Positions 8,005 to 17,079 of a stretch of 64,000 nt of DNA are shown piece by piece. The notes beneath the pieces were generated by a model. It worked only from the letters and a program-made list of their open reading frames with translations, was not told the DNA's origin and ran no database searches. Origin of the DNA: Pseudoalteromonas umbrosa (lineage in GTDB: Bacteria > Pseudomonadota > Gammaproteobacteria > Enterobacterales > Alteromonadaceae); contig NZ_JASJUU010000004.1 of NCBI RefSeq assembly GCF_030125375.1, positions 124,001 to 188,000 of the forward strand. The letters are read 5' to 3'. Made by a program: the position numbers and the translations under genes. How positions within the stretch are numbered: position 1 is the stretch's first letter; each line of letters starts with the position of its first letter.

Positions 8005-8342
8005 TAATGCACAGTGATCGGTTTGTCATTCACAACTAAAGACTGGCCATTTTTTTGGGCGCGCTGAAAGCTGGATATTAACACGTCATTAGACAAAGCA
8101 TTAATGTCGTCGACCTCTTCAACCATGCAAAATGTGATGGAGTCCCAACCTAAATCTTTGATAAAGGTTTTAAGGTTGTTGATATTCTCCTTGTAGTTTT
8201 TGTCGGTTGTTAATAGGCCGATAGAGTGCTTGTTACCTAGTTTGTATTTACTTTGGTCTGTGGTCGAGCATTGTGCGTAACCGCTCAATACATACACGGT
8301 ATTTGTGCTTTCATTCATTGTGATGTCATCACTCAATTGCAA
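8004..8342 (-). CDS. Hypothetical 112-residue protein
   Basis: I do not recognise this protein. It is soluble in character, with no signal peptide or membrane segment. The sequence VYVLSGYAQCSTTDQSKY is near the start, a predicted helical middle (NINNLKTFIKDLGWDSITF) follows, and the end is VVNDKPITVH. A second ATG nine codons in (8318) is an equally good start. The gene is isolated: the thioesterase converges on it and an inverted repeat lies upstream. Confidence 0.55.
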   Translation of the reverse strand: MQLSDDITMNESTNTVYVLSGYAQCSTTDQSKYKLGNKHSIGLLTTDKNYKENINNLKTFIKDLGWDSITFCMVEEVDDINALSNDVLISSFQRAQKNGQSLVVNDKPITVH

Positions 8343-8493
8343 TTTTGTTCTTAGCTAATTTTGAATGCATTTTTCAAACCAAACTTTCTAAGTAGTACTA
8401 GGTTACTTTGCTAGACCTTGAAAGTAGAGGGAAAATATTCTTTTTTGAGTTGAATGAAGCCTAAGGTGTCAATTTTTTGCTAGATGTTTTTTT

Positions 8494-8562
8494 GCAGAGG
8501 CACAGCGCTATTGAGCATCAAGGCTAAATTTTGCCTTATGAACAATAGCTCTGTGCCTTTGC
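8494..8562. repeat. 69-bp inverted repeat with an inner hairpin
   Basis: Arms GCAGAGGCACAGCGCTATTG (8494-8513) and CAATAGCTCTGTGCCTTTGC (8543-8562) pair with two mismatches. AAGGC-TAAATTTT-GCCTT forms a hairpin inside. It lies seven bases past the stop of the minus-strand membrane-protein gene, but the T run is on the wrong side for that gene, so it is better called a palindromic repeat than a terminator. Confidence 0.75.
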
Positions 8563-8568
8563 AATTGA

Positions 8569-9117
8569 CTACTCACTGATTACTTTGGGAGCTTTTAATC
8601 TCACTATCAATGGTTTGATACCAAAATGTGCGACAACAGATACAATCACGAAGAGCACCACGCCAACAAATGGGATCATAGGGCCGGTAAAATAGGCGCC
8701 ACCCAAAACATAGCCAACGATGGCTTCAATTCGATACAGGGGTAAAAACAGTGCGATAAAAGCAATGACAAGTAATAACGAGGCTGCGATTGATGAATAG
8801 CCGAGACTAAATATGGTCGATTGAATCAAGCTTATCAGTAACATGCCGACAAAGCTGCGCGCGGCTACGGTGTGAAAAGCTAAGCGGCTCTGCTCATCTT
8901 CTATCTGTTTACTTCTGTGCTCAATACCATAAGCGGTAAGCCACACTAACATAGGTAATATCAATAGTCCCCACCAATTGGATAAACCAGGCATGTCTTC
9001 TTGCGCTAAAAAGTGATGTGTAACAACACCGCCATTTAAGCTCTCCCACGTGAGTAGGGCGATTTGACATGCAACAACAGCGATCATTAAGTAGTTTCTT
9101 ATTTTTTTGATATCCAA
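8569..9117 (-). CDS. Hypothetical membrane protein, probable TTG start
   Basis: The protein has about five membrane segments: MIAVVACQIALLTW, WGLLILPMLVWLTAYG, a long pair covering MLLISLIQSTIF and SLLLVIAFIALFLPLY, and MIPFVGVVLFVIVSVVAHFG. I chose the TTG at 9117 because AAGGAAC stands seven bases before it; the in-frame ATG at 9177 lacks a ribosome site and would add a poorly hydrophobic 20-residue lead. It gives 182 residues. I do not recognise the family. Nothing beside it suggests a partner. Confidence 0.65.
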   Translation of the reverse strand: MDIKKIRNYLMIAVVACQIALLTWESLNGGVVTHHFLAQEDMPGLSNWWGLLILPMLVWLTAYGIEHRSKQIEDEQSRLAFHTVAARSFVGMLLISLIQSTIFSLGYSSIAASLLLVIAFIALFLPLYRIEAIVGYVLGGAYFTGPMIPFVGVVLFVIVSVVAHFGIKPLIVRLKAPKVISE

Positions 9118-9615
9118 AATACAGTTCCTTAGCTTGTAGAGTCTGAGTATGACCTTATTCAGCAATAAGCAGACCAAAAAATAAAAGCCATAATTTTCAA
9201 TGGCTTATTTATTTTTAAATTAAGATAAGGGCATTTTGATGCTAATTATTAGTGATTTTAATGAATAAATGGTGGTAATAATCAATGGCAGCTGGCAGTA
9301 AGTTCACGTAAGAGCAACCTTCAATAATATCGTAGCTTTTCGCAAGCTTGGCCGTAGCGCGTCTGTTCTGGTGTCAACTAAAGGTATGCTGTTACCAAAC
9401 CATGGTTAGTTCCTTAGGGCGTTGCAATTACTGTCATATTGAATGTTTGAACATGTTATTTCTGATAAATATAGGTTATAAATGTTTATGGGGTGGCCGC
9501 ATGACACTGTTGCTCAGTATTTCAGTTAAACATACCGCTTCAGAACAGTCTCCACTTTGCTTTAATTCATAGGTATTCACCCTTGTTCCAATCGCCAAGA
9601 CTTATATCGCTTGCG
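9118..9615. other. Intergenic stretch without recognised features
   Basis: About 500 bases between a leftward membrane-protein gene and the 3' end of a leftward binding-protein gene. A 74-codon frame on the plus strand (9348-9572) has no ribosome site and a cysteine-rich, non-protein-like composition. I see no RNA gene or repeat. Confidence 0.5.
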
Positions 9616-10476
9616 CTACTTGTTATTGCCGAGCGTTATCCATAGCTCTTTGTCTTCAATTGGTGTGGACTGAGATAGAAACGGATTATCTATGGTTAAT
9701 ATCGTTTTCTTCTTCCATTTACTCAAAGGAAATAAATGCTTAGTCGTAGGGTGAGTTTGCATATATTTATCAAAGCTGCCATCTTTGATTGCCAGCATTA
9801 AACCCGACTTCAGGTCATCGATGAGCTGCATGTTATCTTTATGGGTAAAAAAGTACATTGGGAAATGATAGTGCAAAATAACATCATCAAATACCTTTAA
9901 CTTAGGCATGATTTGCTTTCGGCTTGCTACTTCAGAGAAGGCCTCATTAATCCCTCTGGGAAAGGCTTTACACCGATCGACATAAACTTGCTTAAACATG
10001 TTTTCATAGACGACGTTAGTGATCACGCTGAGGCCAGCTGCTAGCATGATGTCTGTATCAGGCCAATGCTGTCCCTGACACAAAGTGATACTTTTTAGCG
10101 ATTCTAAAGATTTGATTTGAGAGAATAACGGTTCTTTATCTTGATGAATGGTAAAAACGCGATAGCCGAGTAGCCCTTTTATCAGTGGAATAGGCACGAC
10201 CCCTAACTCTGACTCTCTTTGCTGATCGGTACCTGCCCAGTACAAGTCAATTAAACGTTTAGATTGCAGTTCTAATAGCGCTCTCTCTTGTACCATATAA
10301 GGTGCAAATTGAATTCTAATTGGTTTGTTGATTTTATCGAAAGCCAGCTCTATGAGCCCAACATAGTAATTGTGTGTACTATCATGCTCTGATTGACTGC
10401 CTCGAACGCGAATTGTTTCAGTGGCAATGGACGTGTGGCTTATTAGCAAAAGCCAAATAAGTATGAGCTTGTACAT
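9616..10476 (-). CDS. Periplasmic solute-binding protein (SBP_bac_3-like)
   Basis: The mature part resembles amino-acid-type ABC binding proteins that occur without their permease in marine gammaproteobacteria: IRVRGSQSEHD at the start, LELQSKRLIDLYWAGTDQQRE, and TLCQGQHWPDTDIMLAAG in the middle. The ATG at 10476 gives MYKLILIWLLLISHTSIATE, a clean signal peptide; an ATG eight codons earlier is less likely. It is about 286 residues. No ABC permease or ATPase lies nearby, so it may serve as a sensor or orphan binding protein rather than in import. Confidence 0.75.
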   Translation of the reverse strand: MYKLILIWLLLISHTSIATETIRVRGSQSEHDSTHNYYVGLIELAFDKINKPIRIQFAPYMVQERALLELQSKRLIDLYWAGTDQQRESELGVVPIPLIKGLLGYRVFTIHQDKEPLFSQIKSLESLKSITLCQGQHWPDTDIMLAAGLSVITNVVYENMFKQVYVDRCKAFPRGINEAFSEVASRKQIMPKLKVFDDVILHYHFPMYFFTHKDNMQLIDDLKSGLMLAIKDGSFDKYMQTHPTTKHLFPLSKWKKKTILTIDNPFLSQSTPIEDKELWITLGNNK

Positions 10477-10587
10477 TGGTCTCTCATTATTGTTGCCCAA
10501 TACTATTAGCGTAGTGCATCTTTTGATGTTGTGTGTTGTTCATCTGGTTATTTGCTTTTTGAGCAGCTTAGCTTTTAAATGTGTTGC

Positions 10588-10767
10588 TTATTTTTTTCGT
10601 GCCTTCCAAGTACCACCGTATTGATACGTTTGAGCGAATTGCTTTTTGATGACGGTTAAACAGGGCCCACAAATAAACAGCCATTGAATATTATTGTCAT
10701 AACGACAGCGGTACATGACCTTTTTGCTTTGCTGGCATTGTGCACAGACTTTGTGGCGTAATCGCAT
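10588..10767 (-). CDS. 59-residue protein with two CxxC knuckles
   Basis: The translation starts MRLRHKVCAQCQQSKKVMYR and continues CRYDNNIQWLFICGPCLTVI before a basic tail ending GGTWKARKK. CAQC and CGPC, with a further Cys between them, are the pattern of a small zinc ribbon. Strong codon structure and the aromatic-rich tail argue for a real gene. It might bind RNA or DNA. It is expressed leftward, 111 bases upstream of the solute-binding protein on the same strand, so co-transcription is possible. Confidence 0.7.
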   Translation of the reverse strand: MRLRHKVCAQCQQSKKVMYRCRYDNNIQWLFICGPCLTVIKKQFAQTYQYGGTWKARKK

Positions 10768-11241
10768 GATATATTTACTTAATGTTATATGAGAAAAGTG
10801 CCGCTAAATTACGTACTCAGGGTGATCTACTCTCCATTTACTCTTATATGTAAGAATACAATTTATAAAATGGATTTTTTGAGTGGACGTAATTTAGCTG
10901 GCAATATAGATACGAAACTGCCTGCGGTTCGATCAATATAGATAAAAAGGTAGCAAATATCGTGCTTTTTCGTCAGTCATAATAGTCGAGTGTTCCCATA
11001 TGTGTTTTGTACTTTAAATGAGTTATTTATCCAATTTTACGCAGTACAAAAATATAGGGATGGTAGATACTTACTGTGAGAAAATATGACGGTACTGAAT
11101 TCTTCTTTCTTTAGTGAGTAGCACAACACATATGCTGTAACAAAGCGCGTGTAGGGCCTCGTGTACTCTTTATTTATTGCATATTGGTGTATTATTGCGG
11201 TATCGAAAACGAAATAAATTAGACAGTGAGCAAAGAGTCAT
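10768..11241. other. Intergenic stretch holding a large inverted repeat
   Basis: The stretch between the divergent four-Cys protein gene and ppiC holds the inverted repeat described at 10803-10898. The rest is AT-rich, with presumably two outward promoters that I cannot place with confidence. Confidence 0.5.
10803..10898. repeat. 96-bp inverted repeat
   Basis: GCTAAATTACGT (10803-10814) and ACGTAATTTAGC (10887-10898) are perfect 12-bp complements, and CCATTT / AAATGG pair inside them. It could be a miniature element or an extended operator; there is no visible target duplication. Confidence 0.6.
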
Positions 11242-11520
11242 ATGGCCAGCACAGCACATGCACTACACATCTTGGTAAAGCATAAAGAGCAAGCGGAAGA
11301 TATCCTGAAGCAGTTAAAAAAGGGGGCTAAATTTCAAACTCTTGCGAAGAAGCATTCGACCTGCCCATCTGGTAAAAAAGGGGGGGATTTAGGTGAGTTT
11401 AGACGCGGGACTATGGTACCTCAGTTTGATAAAGTATGCTTCTCATGTGAAGTATTAACTCCGCAGCTGGTTAAAACCAAGTTTGGTTGGCACATTATAA
11501 AGGTGTTATATCGCACTTAA
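11242..11520 (+). CDS. ppiC: Peptidyl-prolyl cis-trans isomerase C (parvulin)
   Basis: This 92-residue single-domain parvulin catalyses cis-trans isomerisation of X-Pro bonds in the cytoplasm. The family signatures ALHILVKHKEQAEDI, FQTLAKKHSTCPSGKKGGDL, GEFRRGTMVPQFDKVCF and KTKFGWHIIKV cover the whole length, as in E. coli PpiC. The second His of the fold is in GWHIIK. It is a stand-alone gene ended by its own terminator. Confidence 0.95.
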   Translation: MASTAHALHILVKHKEQAEDILKQLKKGAKFQTLAKKHSTCPSGKKGGDLGEFRRGTMVPQFDKVCFSCEVLTPQLVKTKFGWHIIKVLYRT

Positions 11521-11572
11521 GAAATATTAAGCAATGACTCGACCTCATTGATTCTGTTTATTGTAGATAAGT

Positions 11573-11595
11573 ACCCCGATGAAATCGGGGTTTTA
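11573..11595 (+). terminator. Terminator of ppiC
   Basis: ACCCCGAT-GAA-ATCGGGGT with a following TTT run, about 50 bases past the ppiC stop. The run is short, so termination may be partial. Confidence 0.75.
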
Positions 11596-11666
11596 AGTCA
11601 TTTGGTTATGATTACCAAGCCATTAGATGTGATAAATTTTACTTAGACTCACTATTTAAGAACGCC

Positions 11667-13490
11667 TTATTGCCAAAAAATGATAGGTAGTTGTCGATTA
11701 AGCAATAGCATAATGCAAAATTGTAAAGCACAGATCAGACATACCAAATCAAACCAGTATATTTTACTTTGCTTTAGCAATGCTTTGGTTTTGTAAGCTG
11801 ACCAAGTAAGACTGAGAGGCAATAACCCCGATAATAGCATGAGACAGAATGACGCTACTGTGAGCTCTCCAAATTGCATAAAACTTTGTTGCGTATATAA
11901 AGTGATGGGTATGGCAAACATAATTAGGTTATAAAAGCTCAGTTTTATATTGGCATATCTATTGTGCTTATCTCTAATCAAGGTTGCTATGCCCACGAGC
12001 AATATGCCAAATAAACTTGTGAGGCCGAGCAGTATGCTAGACCAAGCTAGTACTAATTTGAGTACGCTGCCTTTTTTATATGTCCTATGGCCATAACTAA
12101 GCATGGAGTGATTTTCATCATTTTGGTAAAACACATAGGTGGCATTACTGCGAGTGACGTCTCTAAAAAGCTGTTTGCCTACAGGAACAATGACTTTATC
12201 TTCACTTTGTAAAGAGTGGATCACTAAGTTGTTTCCAGCTTGGGTGAGCCACACAAAATTGGCGATCCAGTCAACAAATGCGAACTCGGCCATACTGTTA
12301 GGTGCTAAAAAGTAGATCCCTGTTTTGTCTTTCAAAGCCGTAATATCATTGACTGTTTCAGCGATTTTAGCGGGTTTTACTTGAAGCTGTTCGATAAAGA
12401 GTTTATCAAAATGAGCATAGTTTGCTGTTTCACTATCTGTATTGAGGGCGTAAAAAAATGCTTTATTTTCGTCGGGGAATACACACATATGGGCCCTAAA
12501 ACCAAACGTTGTTCCAGGCCTACAGTGCCCGATGACTCCGTGACGGTCTCGATTTGAAAATACTAGCCCGTGGCCAATTTTAAGGCCAGCTTTATGCGCA
12601 TTTGTATCATGAGCACCAGCTAGAAAAGGGAGTAATTCTGGTAAGATAAAGATTTTTCCATGCAAGGTTCCGCCAGCAAGTATAAGTGCCATAAACTTGC
12701 CCATATCAGTCGCAGTGGTTGTAAATTGGCCTGCACCTCTTAATAAAAATGGTGGGGCGGCTTGCGCTGTCATTAAATCATGGTATCCCATTGCCAAACT
12801 TGTTGGGGTCGGCATTGCAGTTTGTGTTTGAAAAGTAAAAGTGCTGTCATGCATGCCTAGCGGTTGTAGTAAGTGTTCATCAAGGTAGGTTTCGTAGCGC
12901 GTCTGTGTGACATTTTCTATGACCATTGCTAACAGTTGATAGCCCATATTCGAATAAGATTCTTGTGAGCCGGGTTTGAATCTAGCTGTGAGTAGGCTTG
13001 TATCACCGTTATTAAATGCGTTAATAAGCGGTGTATCTGGTGTAACTTGTGTATTTAGATACTGCCACATACGCACACTATCTATCCCTGAAGTATGAGT
13101 TAATAGGTGCTTTACCAATATCGGCGAGTCATCCTGCCATGGGTTTTTAATGGTAAGCGCTGGAAGCAAGGTTCTGATCTGCGTATCTAAAGTTAATTTG
13201 CTTTCACTGACTAATTGTAATATACCCACAGCTAAAATCGCTTTTGTTACAGAACCAATGTGCATTTTTTGACTGTCGTGCATCGCAAAGTTTTCTGCGA
13301 CATTTGCCAAACCGGCACTGCCAACTTGCATCTGCTCTTCGTTTAAGAGGGCCCAAGTGATCCCTGCAATTTTTTGTTCTTGAATGGTTTGTTCAATTTG
13401 ATGCTTAAATGCATTGTTTTCATGTGCTTTTATGTGTTTGCAAGGCCAAATCAAAAAGATTAAAAGCAAGGTTAGGTAAGGTTTAGTCAT
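11667..13490 (-). CDS. Membrane-anchored beta-lactamase-family serine hydrolase
   Basis: It has a signal peptide (MTKPYLTLLLIFLIWPCKHI), then a class C beta-lactamase/PBP4*-like domain with SVTK (SxxK; nucleophile Ser in MHIGSVTKAI) and the YSNMGYQLL tyrosine motif. A linker domain follows, then four C-terminal membrane helices (VLAWSSILLGLTSLFGILLV, LIMFAIPITLYTQ, FCLMLLSGLLPLSLTW, LVCLICALQFCIMLLL). I use the ATG at 13490 (607 residues); a GTG 13 codons upstream is possible but would mask the signal. Substrate unknown; relatives include esterases, D-amino-acid peptidases and peptidoglycan hydrolases. Confidence 0.85.
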   Translation of the reverse strand: MTKPYLTLLLIFLIWPCKHIKAHENNAFKHQIEQTIQEQKIAGITWALLNEEQMQVGSAGLANVAENFAMHDSQKMHIGSVTKAILAVGILQLVSESKLTLDTQIRTLLPALTIKNPWQDDSPILVKHLLTHTSGIDSVRMWQYLNTQVTPDTPLINAFNNGDTSLLTARFKPGSQESYSNMGYQLLAMVIENVTQTRYETYLDEHLLQPLGMHDSTFTFQTQTAMPTPTSLAMGYHDLMTAQAAPPFLLRGAGQFTTTATDMGKFMALILAGGTLHGKIFILPELLPFLAGAHDTNAHKAGLKIGHGLVFSNRDRHGVIGHCRPGTTFGFRAHMCVFPDENKAFFYALNTDSETANYAHFDKLFIEQLQVKPAKIAETVNDITALKDKTGIYFLAPNSMAEFAFVDWIANFVWLTQAGNNLVIHSLQSEDKVIVPVGKQLFRDVTRSNATYVFYQNDENHSMLSYGHRTYKKGSVLKLVLAWSSILLGLTSLFGILLVGIATLIRDKHNRYANIKLSFYNLIMFAIPITLYTQQSFMQFGELTVASFCLMLLSGLLPLSLTWSAYKTKALLKQSKIYWFDLVCLICALQFCIMLLLNRQLPIIFWQ

Positions 13491-13654
13491 TTTTATTCTT
13501 ATATTTCGATTAATGCTTAAAGATATCACTTTTTATGTGATTTGAATGTGAAATACACTTTGACGCAACCAAATGAATCAAAGGGGGTAGAGTGAATGTT
13601 CTCTTTAAAATATTAATATGTGTGTAGTGAAAGAGCATTGCCAAGAAACTAAAG

Positions 13655-14057
13655 GGTTATGTTGCTTATTTAGACAAACTTAAACAGTATGAAAACTCAT
13701 GCTTATGTTTTAATGACGAATCATGTTCATTTATTGCTAATACCTACGACGCCTATAGTTACTAGTAAGCTAATGCAGTCTCTGGGGCGTTACTATGCTC
13801 ACTATTTTAATAACACTTACCAAGGAGCAGGTACTTTGTGAGAAGGGCGGTATAAATCGACACTAGTAGATACTAAGAGGTATTTTCAGCTAGTGAGTCG
13901 CTATATTGAATTGAACCTAGATAGAGCAAATATGGTGTCAGAACCTGTGGATTATTCGCGCTCAAGTTATCAACATAACGCGCTGGGCAAGCACATCGAA
14001 TTATTGACAGAGCTTGATGTGCACTTAAGTTTGGGGCTTTTACCGCAATACAGGTAA
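13655..14057 (+). pseudogene. Decayed REP-associated tyrosine transposase (Y1/RAYT)
   Basis: GYVAYLDKLKQYE is read in one frame (13655-13693). From 13695 the next frame gives THAYVLMTNHVHLLL, the HUH motif region of IS200/IS605-type and REP-associated transposases. KLMQSLGRYYAHYFNNTYQ follows, then GTL-stop-EGRYKSTLVDTKRYF, where TGA replaces the expected TGG (Trp). RYIELNLDRANMV precedes a tail ending at TAA 14055. The frameshift, the stop codon and the missing N-terminus make it inactive. Such enzymes mobilise short palindromic repeats. Confidence 0.85.
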
Positions 14058-14151
14058 GCAAATTATCAAGCTTTTTTGGGCGTGAAATTCCCGATAAAAC
14101 GATGGCTGAGACCCATAACTCAATAAATAAAGCGTGTTTACATATTAAAAG

Positions 14152-15945
14152 TTATTCCATTTTACCAAGTATTTCTGACGGCTCACCCTCTTTGATAATC
14201 TTGCCATCTTTAATCTCTATAATGCGGTCCATCATAGAAAGCACATCATAAGAGTGTGCAATAGAGATAACGGTTTTACCTTTCATGAGTGTTTTTATAG
14301 AAGTAATAAATTCGGCTTTTAATTTAGGGTCTAAGGCACTTGTCGCTTCATCTAAAAGCAGTATTTTTTTGTCTCTTAAAATGGCTCTGGCAAAGGCCAG
14401 ACGTTGACGTTGTCCGCCAGATAATTGTCCTCCATTTTCACCGATAAAAGCAGCTAACCCTTTTCGTCCGCGCGCATCGCTGTATTTTTCTACAAAGTCT
14501 AACGCATTGGCTTTTTTGAGGGCTTGTCTGACCGACTCTCTGCTGACACTATTTAAACCAAACGCGACGTTTTCATAAATACTTTGATTAAACAGCCCGA
14601 TATCTTGGTTCAAAAAGCTGATTTCATTACAGACTTTATCGGTTGGGTAGTCCTCGATATTTTTACCATCAATATAAATTCCACCGCTTTCTATTTCATC
14701 AATGCCTGAGAGCATATTAAGCAAGGAAGACTTACCGGCACCAGAGGGGCCGATGATCCCAACTTTTTCACCTGGTTTTATTTTTAAAGACAGGTCGGTA
14801 AATAGAGGCGCTTTGTTTTCATAGGCGAACTCAACATTTTTAAAGGTGATTTTGCCGTTTGGTACATTGAAATTCCCTTCATCTTCAAGCGGTTCAATAT
14901 CTTCCAAAAACTCATTGACGACTTCTCTGCCTACGGTGACTTGGCCCCAGGAAACAAAAAAGGCATCAAACTCTTCTTGGCACCACTCAGACAGTGAGAT
15001 CACTCGATAAACCAAGGCTAACACCATAGAAAACTCACCAATGGACAGGTTGTTATTGATCCAAAGTTGTAAACATAAAGCCCCCGTACCAACGACTAAA
15101 ACCCCGTTTAGCAGCCCCACGACGGACGCAAGATGAGAAAAAACTCGATACTCTTTTGCCACCACTCTACGGTGACGAGTTGCCCACTTCTGCGCAAATT
15201 GCTGCTCATAGTCATCATTTGAAAGCATTTTTACTGTACGAATACGGGCAAAGCGTTCTGTGAATTTGCCTGTGATCTCTGCGCAACTTTGTGCTTCTAA
15301 TCGGTTGGTGGTTTTGGCTTTGGGGATCCACTGTCCTAACAGCATAGCTAAAAATAAACCTGTCCAAATTAAAAATGGCAGTGTCAGCCAGCCGTCAATA
15401 TTACCCACATAAAATAGTAAAGCCCCTAAAAACGCCAGTAAAAAACCGGCAAAACCACAAAACTGTAATACCACATCGATGATGGCCTCAGAGGTATCGA
15501 CTATGACTATAGCGGTCGAGCCTGGATCGTCTTCCTCATGGTAACTTGCAGGTGAGGCAATGAGTGTACGGTAGAGCTTAATTAAGGTGTTTTTTTGTAG
15601 GTTTGGCCCCAATAGTTGATGAAAAACGAGGTTTTTAACTAGGGTAATGGTTGGAATGAGCACCGCAATTGTGATGGCGACAATCGCAAGCTCATAGCCT
15701 TTATCATTGAGTGCTAAGCTACTACTTGCGGTATCGAGCCAGTCAACGAGCTCACCCAAAAAATCAAAAGTGACAATCTGTAAAATGCCGCCTAGCAACG
15801 AGATAAAAAAAGCGACTACTATCCAGCTAGAAAACTCTTTAGTGCATTGGCGAATAAAAGGAAGGTTATGATCTGCTTCATGTAACTGGCTGTCAATAGC
15901 GTCTTTGTGGCCTAGTTTTTCGAATAACTTAAATAGTGATTTCAT
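14152..15945 (-). CDS. ABC exporter, fused membrane and ATPase domains
   Basis: This half-transporter of about 597 residues has an N-terminal six-helix exporter domain followed by an ATPase: Walker A GPSGAGKSS, Q-loop LNQDIGLFNQ, signature LSGGQRQRLAFARA, Walker B ILLLDEATSALD and switch His in SIAHSYD. It should work as a homodimer pumping a lipid, peptide or drug outward. I take the ATG at 15945; a GTG five codons upstream at 15960 is possible. The gene follows speE on the same strand after a 151-base gap, so a polyamine link is only positional. Confidence 0.88.
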   Translation of the reverse strand: MKSLFKLFEKLGHKDAIDSQLHEADHNLPFIRQCTKEFSSWIVVAFFISLLGGILQIVTFDFLGELVDWLDTASSSLALNDKGYELAIVAITIAVLIPTITLVKNLVFHQLLGPNLQKNTLIKLYRTLIASPASYHEEDDPGSTAIVIVDTSEAIIDVVLQFCGFAGFLLAFLGALLFYVGNIDGWLTLPFLIWTGLFLAMLLGQWIPKAKTTNRLEAQSCAEITGKFTERFARIRTVKMLSNDDYEQQFAQKWATRHRRVVAKEYRVFSHLASVVGLLNGVLVVGTGALCLQLWINNNLSIGEFSMVLALVYRVISLSEWCQEEFDAFFVSWGQVTVGREVVNEFLEDIEPLEDEGNFNVPNGKITFKNVEFAYENKAPLFTDLSLKIKPGEKVGIIGPSGAGKSSLLNMLSGIDEIESGGIYIDGKNIEDYPTDKVCNEISFLNQDIGLFNQSIYENVAFGLNSVSRESVRQALKKANALDFVEKYSDARGRKGLAAFIGENGGQLSGGQRQRLAFARAILRDKKILLLDEATSALDPKLKAEFITSIKTLMKGKTVISIAHSYDVLSMMDRIIEIKDGKIIKEGEPSEILGKME

Positions 15946-16096
15946 CGCTTTGCGTGGCACCTAGATGTATCTAGTAAAGCTCATGCTAAATGGCGTGAGC
16001 TTAGAATGACTAAGCCACTGATACGAGAATATAACCTTTCGTTTCAGTGGCCTGTAATGTATACCCGGCTGCTTTTTTGGCAGACAAGGCTAAGCT

Positions 16097-17059
16097 TTAT
16101 TCGTCGTCTTCATCGCAGTTGGATGTTTCTGGCGTATAGTCATCCCAGTCACCTGCTTCTGGCATAGATAACTCATCGACGTTTTCACATTTTACTGCTT
16201 GATTGACATATTCTCTCATGTCTTTTGATAAGAAGAATGAACCAAAGTGTGCTTCAGGCGAGTAGTATTTTGTTTGAATATCTGCTTTGTTATAACGGAC
16301 TTCAATTTCTTCTAGTGATAGGGTGTTAATAGTGCCACTGCGTGTTGCCCAAATAAACGCATGTGAGCCGCCAAAGTAGTCATAGCAACCACCCATATAA
16401 ATACCTGCAGGATTGTTAAACGCTTGTGTTAAGCGTGACACCATAGACTGCATCATATAAGGTTCAAAGTAAGGTGTGCCGCCTTGAGCGACTAAAATAC
16501 CGTCTGCTTTTAGTGCAGTTAAGCAATTGCCAAAAAATGACTGAGTGAACAGTGTTTCAGATGCACCACCGTCTGGATCTGCAGCATCTAAAATGATTAA
16601 ATCAAAGCAGTCACTGTACTGGGAGATAATATCAGCGCCATCACCAATACGCAGGACAAACCTCGGGTCATCAAATGCACCGTTGTTTATCTCAGGTAAA
16701 TACTTTCGGCTTAATTGAATTATTTGCTCATCAATATCGACCATAACGACATTTTCTACGCTATGGTGCTTTAATACTTCACGGGCGCTACCGCCGTCAC
16801 CGCCACCAACAATCAGTACATTTTTAACTTTGCCGTGGAACAAAATCGGTACGTGTGCCATCATTTCGTGATAAATGTGCTCACCCTTGGTCGTGACCTG
16901 AATACCATCGTCGATGCGCATTACCTTACCAAGGTGGCGAGTTTCAAAAATACTGACATCTTGAAACTTAGTTTCTACATCGACCAAGTCATTTTCTGAA
17001 CGAAGTGCAACGTGAACGCCACTTGTCATTTGCTCATAGTGCCATTTAATTTTAGTCAT
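16097..17059 (-). CDS. speE: Polyamine aminopropyltransferase (spermidine synthase)
   Basis: This 320-residue enzyme transfers the aminopropyl group from decarboxylated SAM to putrescine. Key parts are VLIVGGGDGGSAREVLKH (SAM-binding glycine loop), VVMVDIDEQIIQLSR (acidic ribose contact), and DLIILDAADPDGG (catalytic Asp region). IYMGGCYDYFGGSHAFIWAT follows. The C-terminal tail is unusually acidic (TSNCDEDDE). It lies 20 bases downstream of speD and almost certainly in one operon, which together makes spermidine from SAM and putrescine. Confidence 0.94.
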   Translation of the reverse strand: MTKIKWHYEQMTSGVHVALRSENDLVDVETKFQDVSIFETRHLGKVMRIDDGIQVTTKGEHIYHEMMAHVPILFHGKVKNVLIVGGGDGGSAREVLKHHSVENVVMVDIDEQIIQLSRKYLPEINNGAFDDPRFVLRIGDGADIISQYSDCFDLIILDAADPDGGASETLFTQSFFGNCLTALKADGILVAQGGTPYFEPYMMQSMVSRLTQAFNNPAGIYMGGCYDYFGGSHAFIWATRSGTINTLSLEEIEVRYNKADIQTKYYSPEAHFGSFFLSKDMREYVNQAVKCENVDELSMPEAGDWDDYTPETSNCDEDDE

Positions 17060-17079
17060 TTGCTTGAGTACTCCGTTTA

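Noticed and set aside
8494..8562. Terminator for the membrane-protein gene at 8569
   Set aside because: The stem is good, but on the minus strand it is followed by A residues, not T.
9348..9572. 74-codon frame on the plus strand
   Set aside because: No ribosome site, odd Cys- and Leu-rich composition, no neighbour logic.
13491..13529. GTG start for the serine hydrolase
   Set aside because: It would put 13 polar residues before a clear signal peptide; the ATG at 13490 is better.
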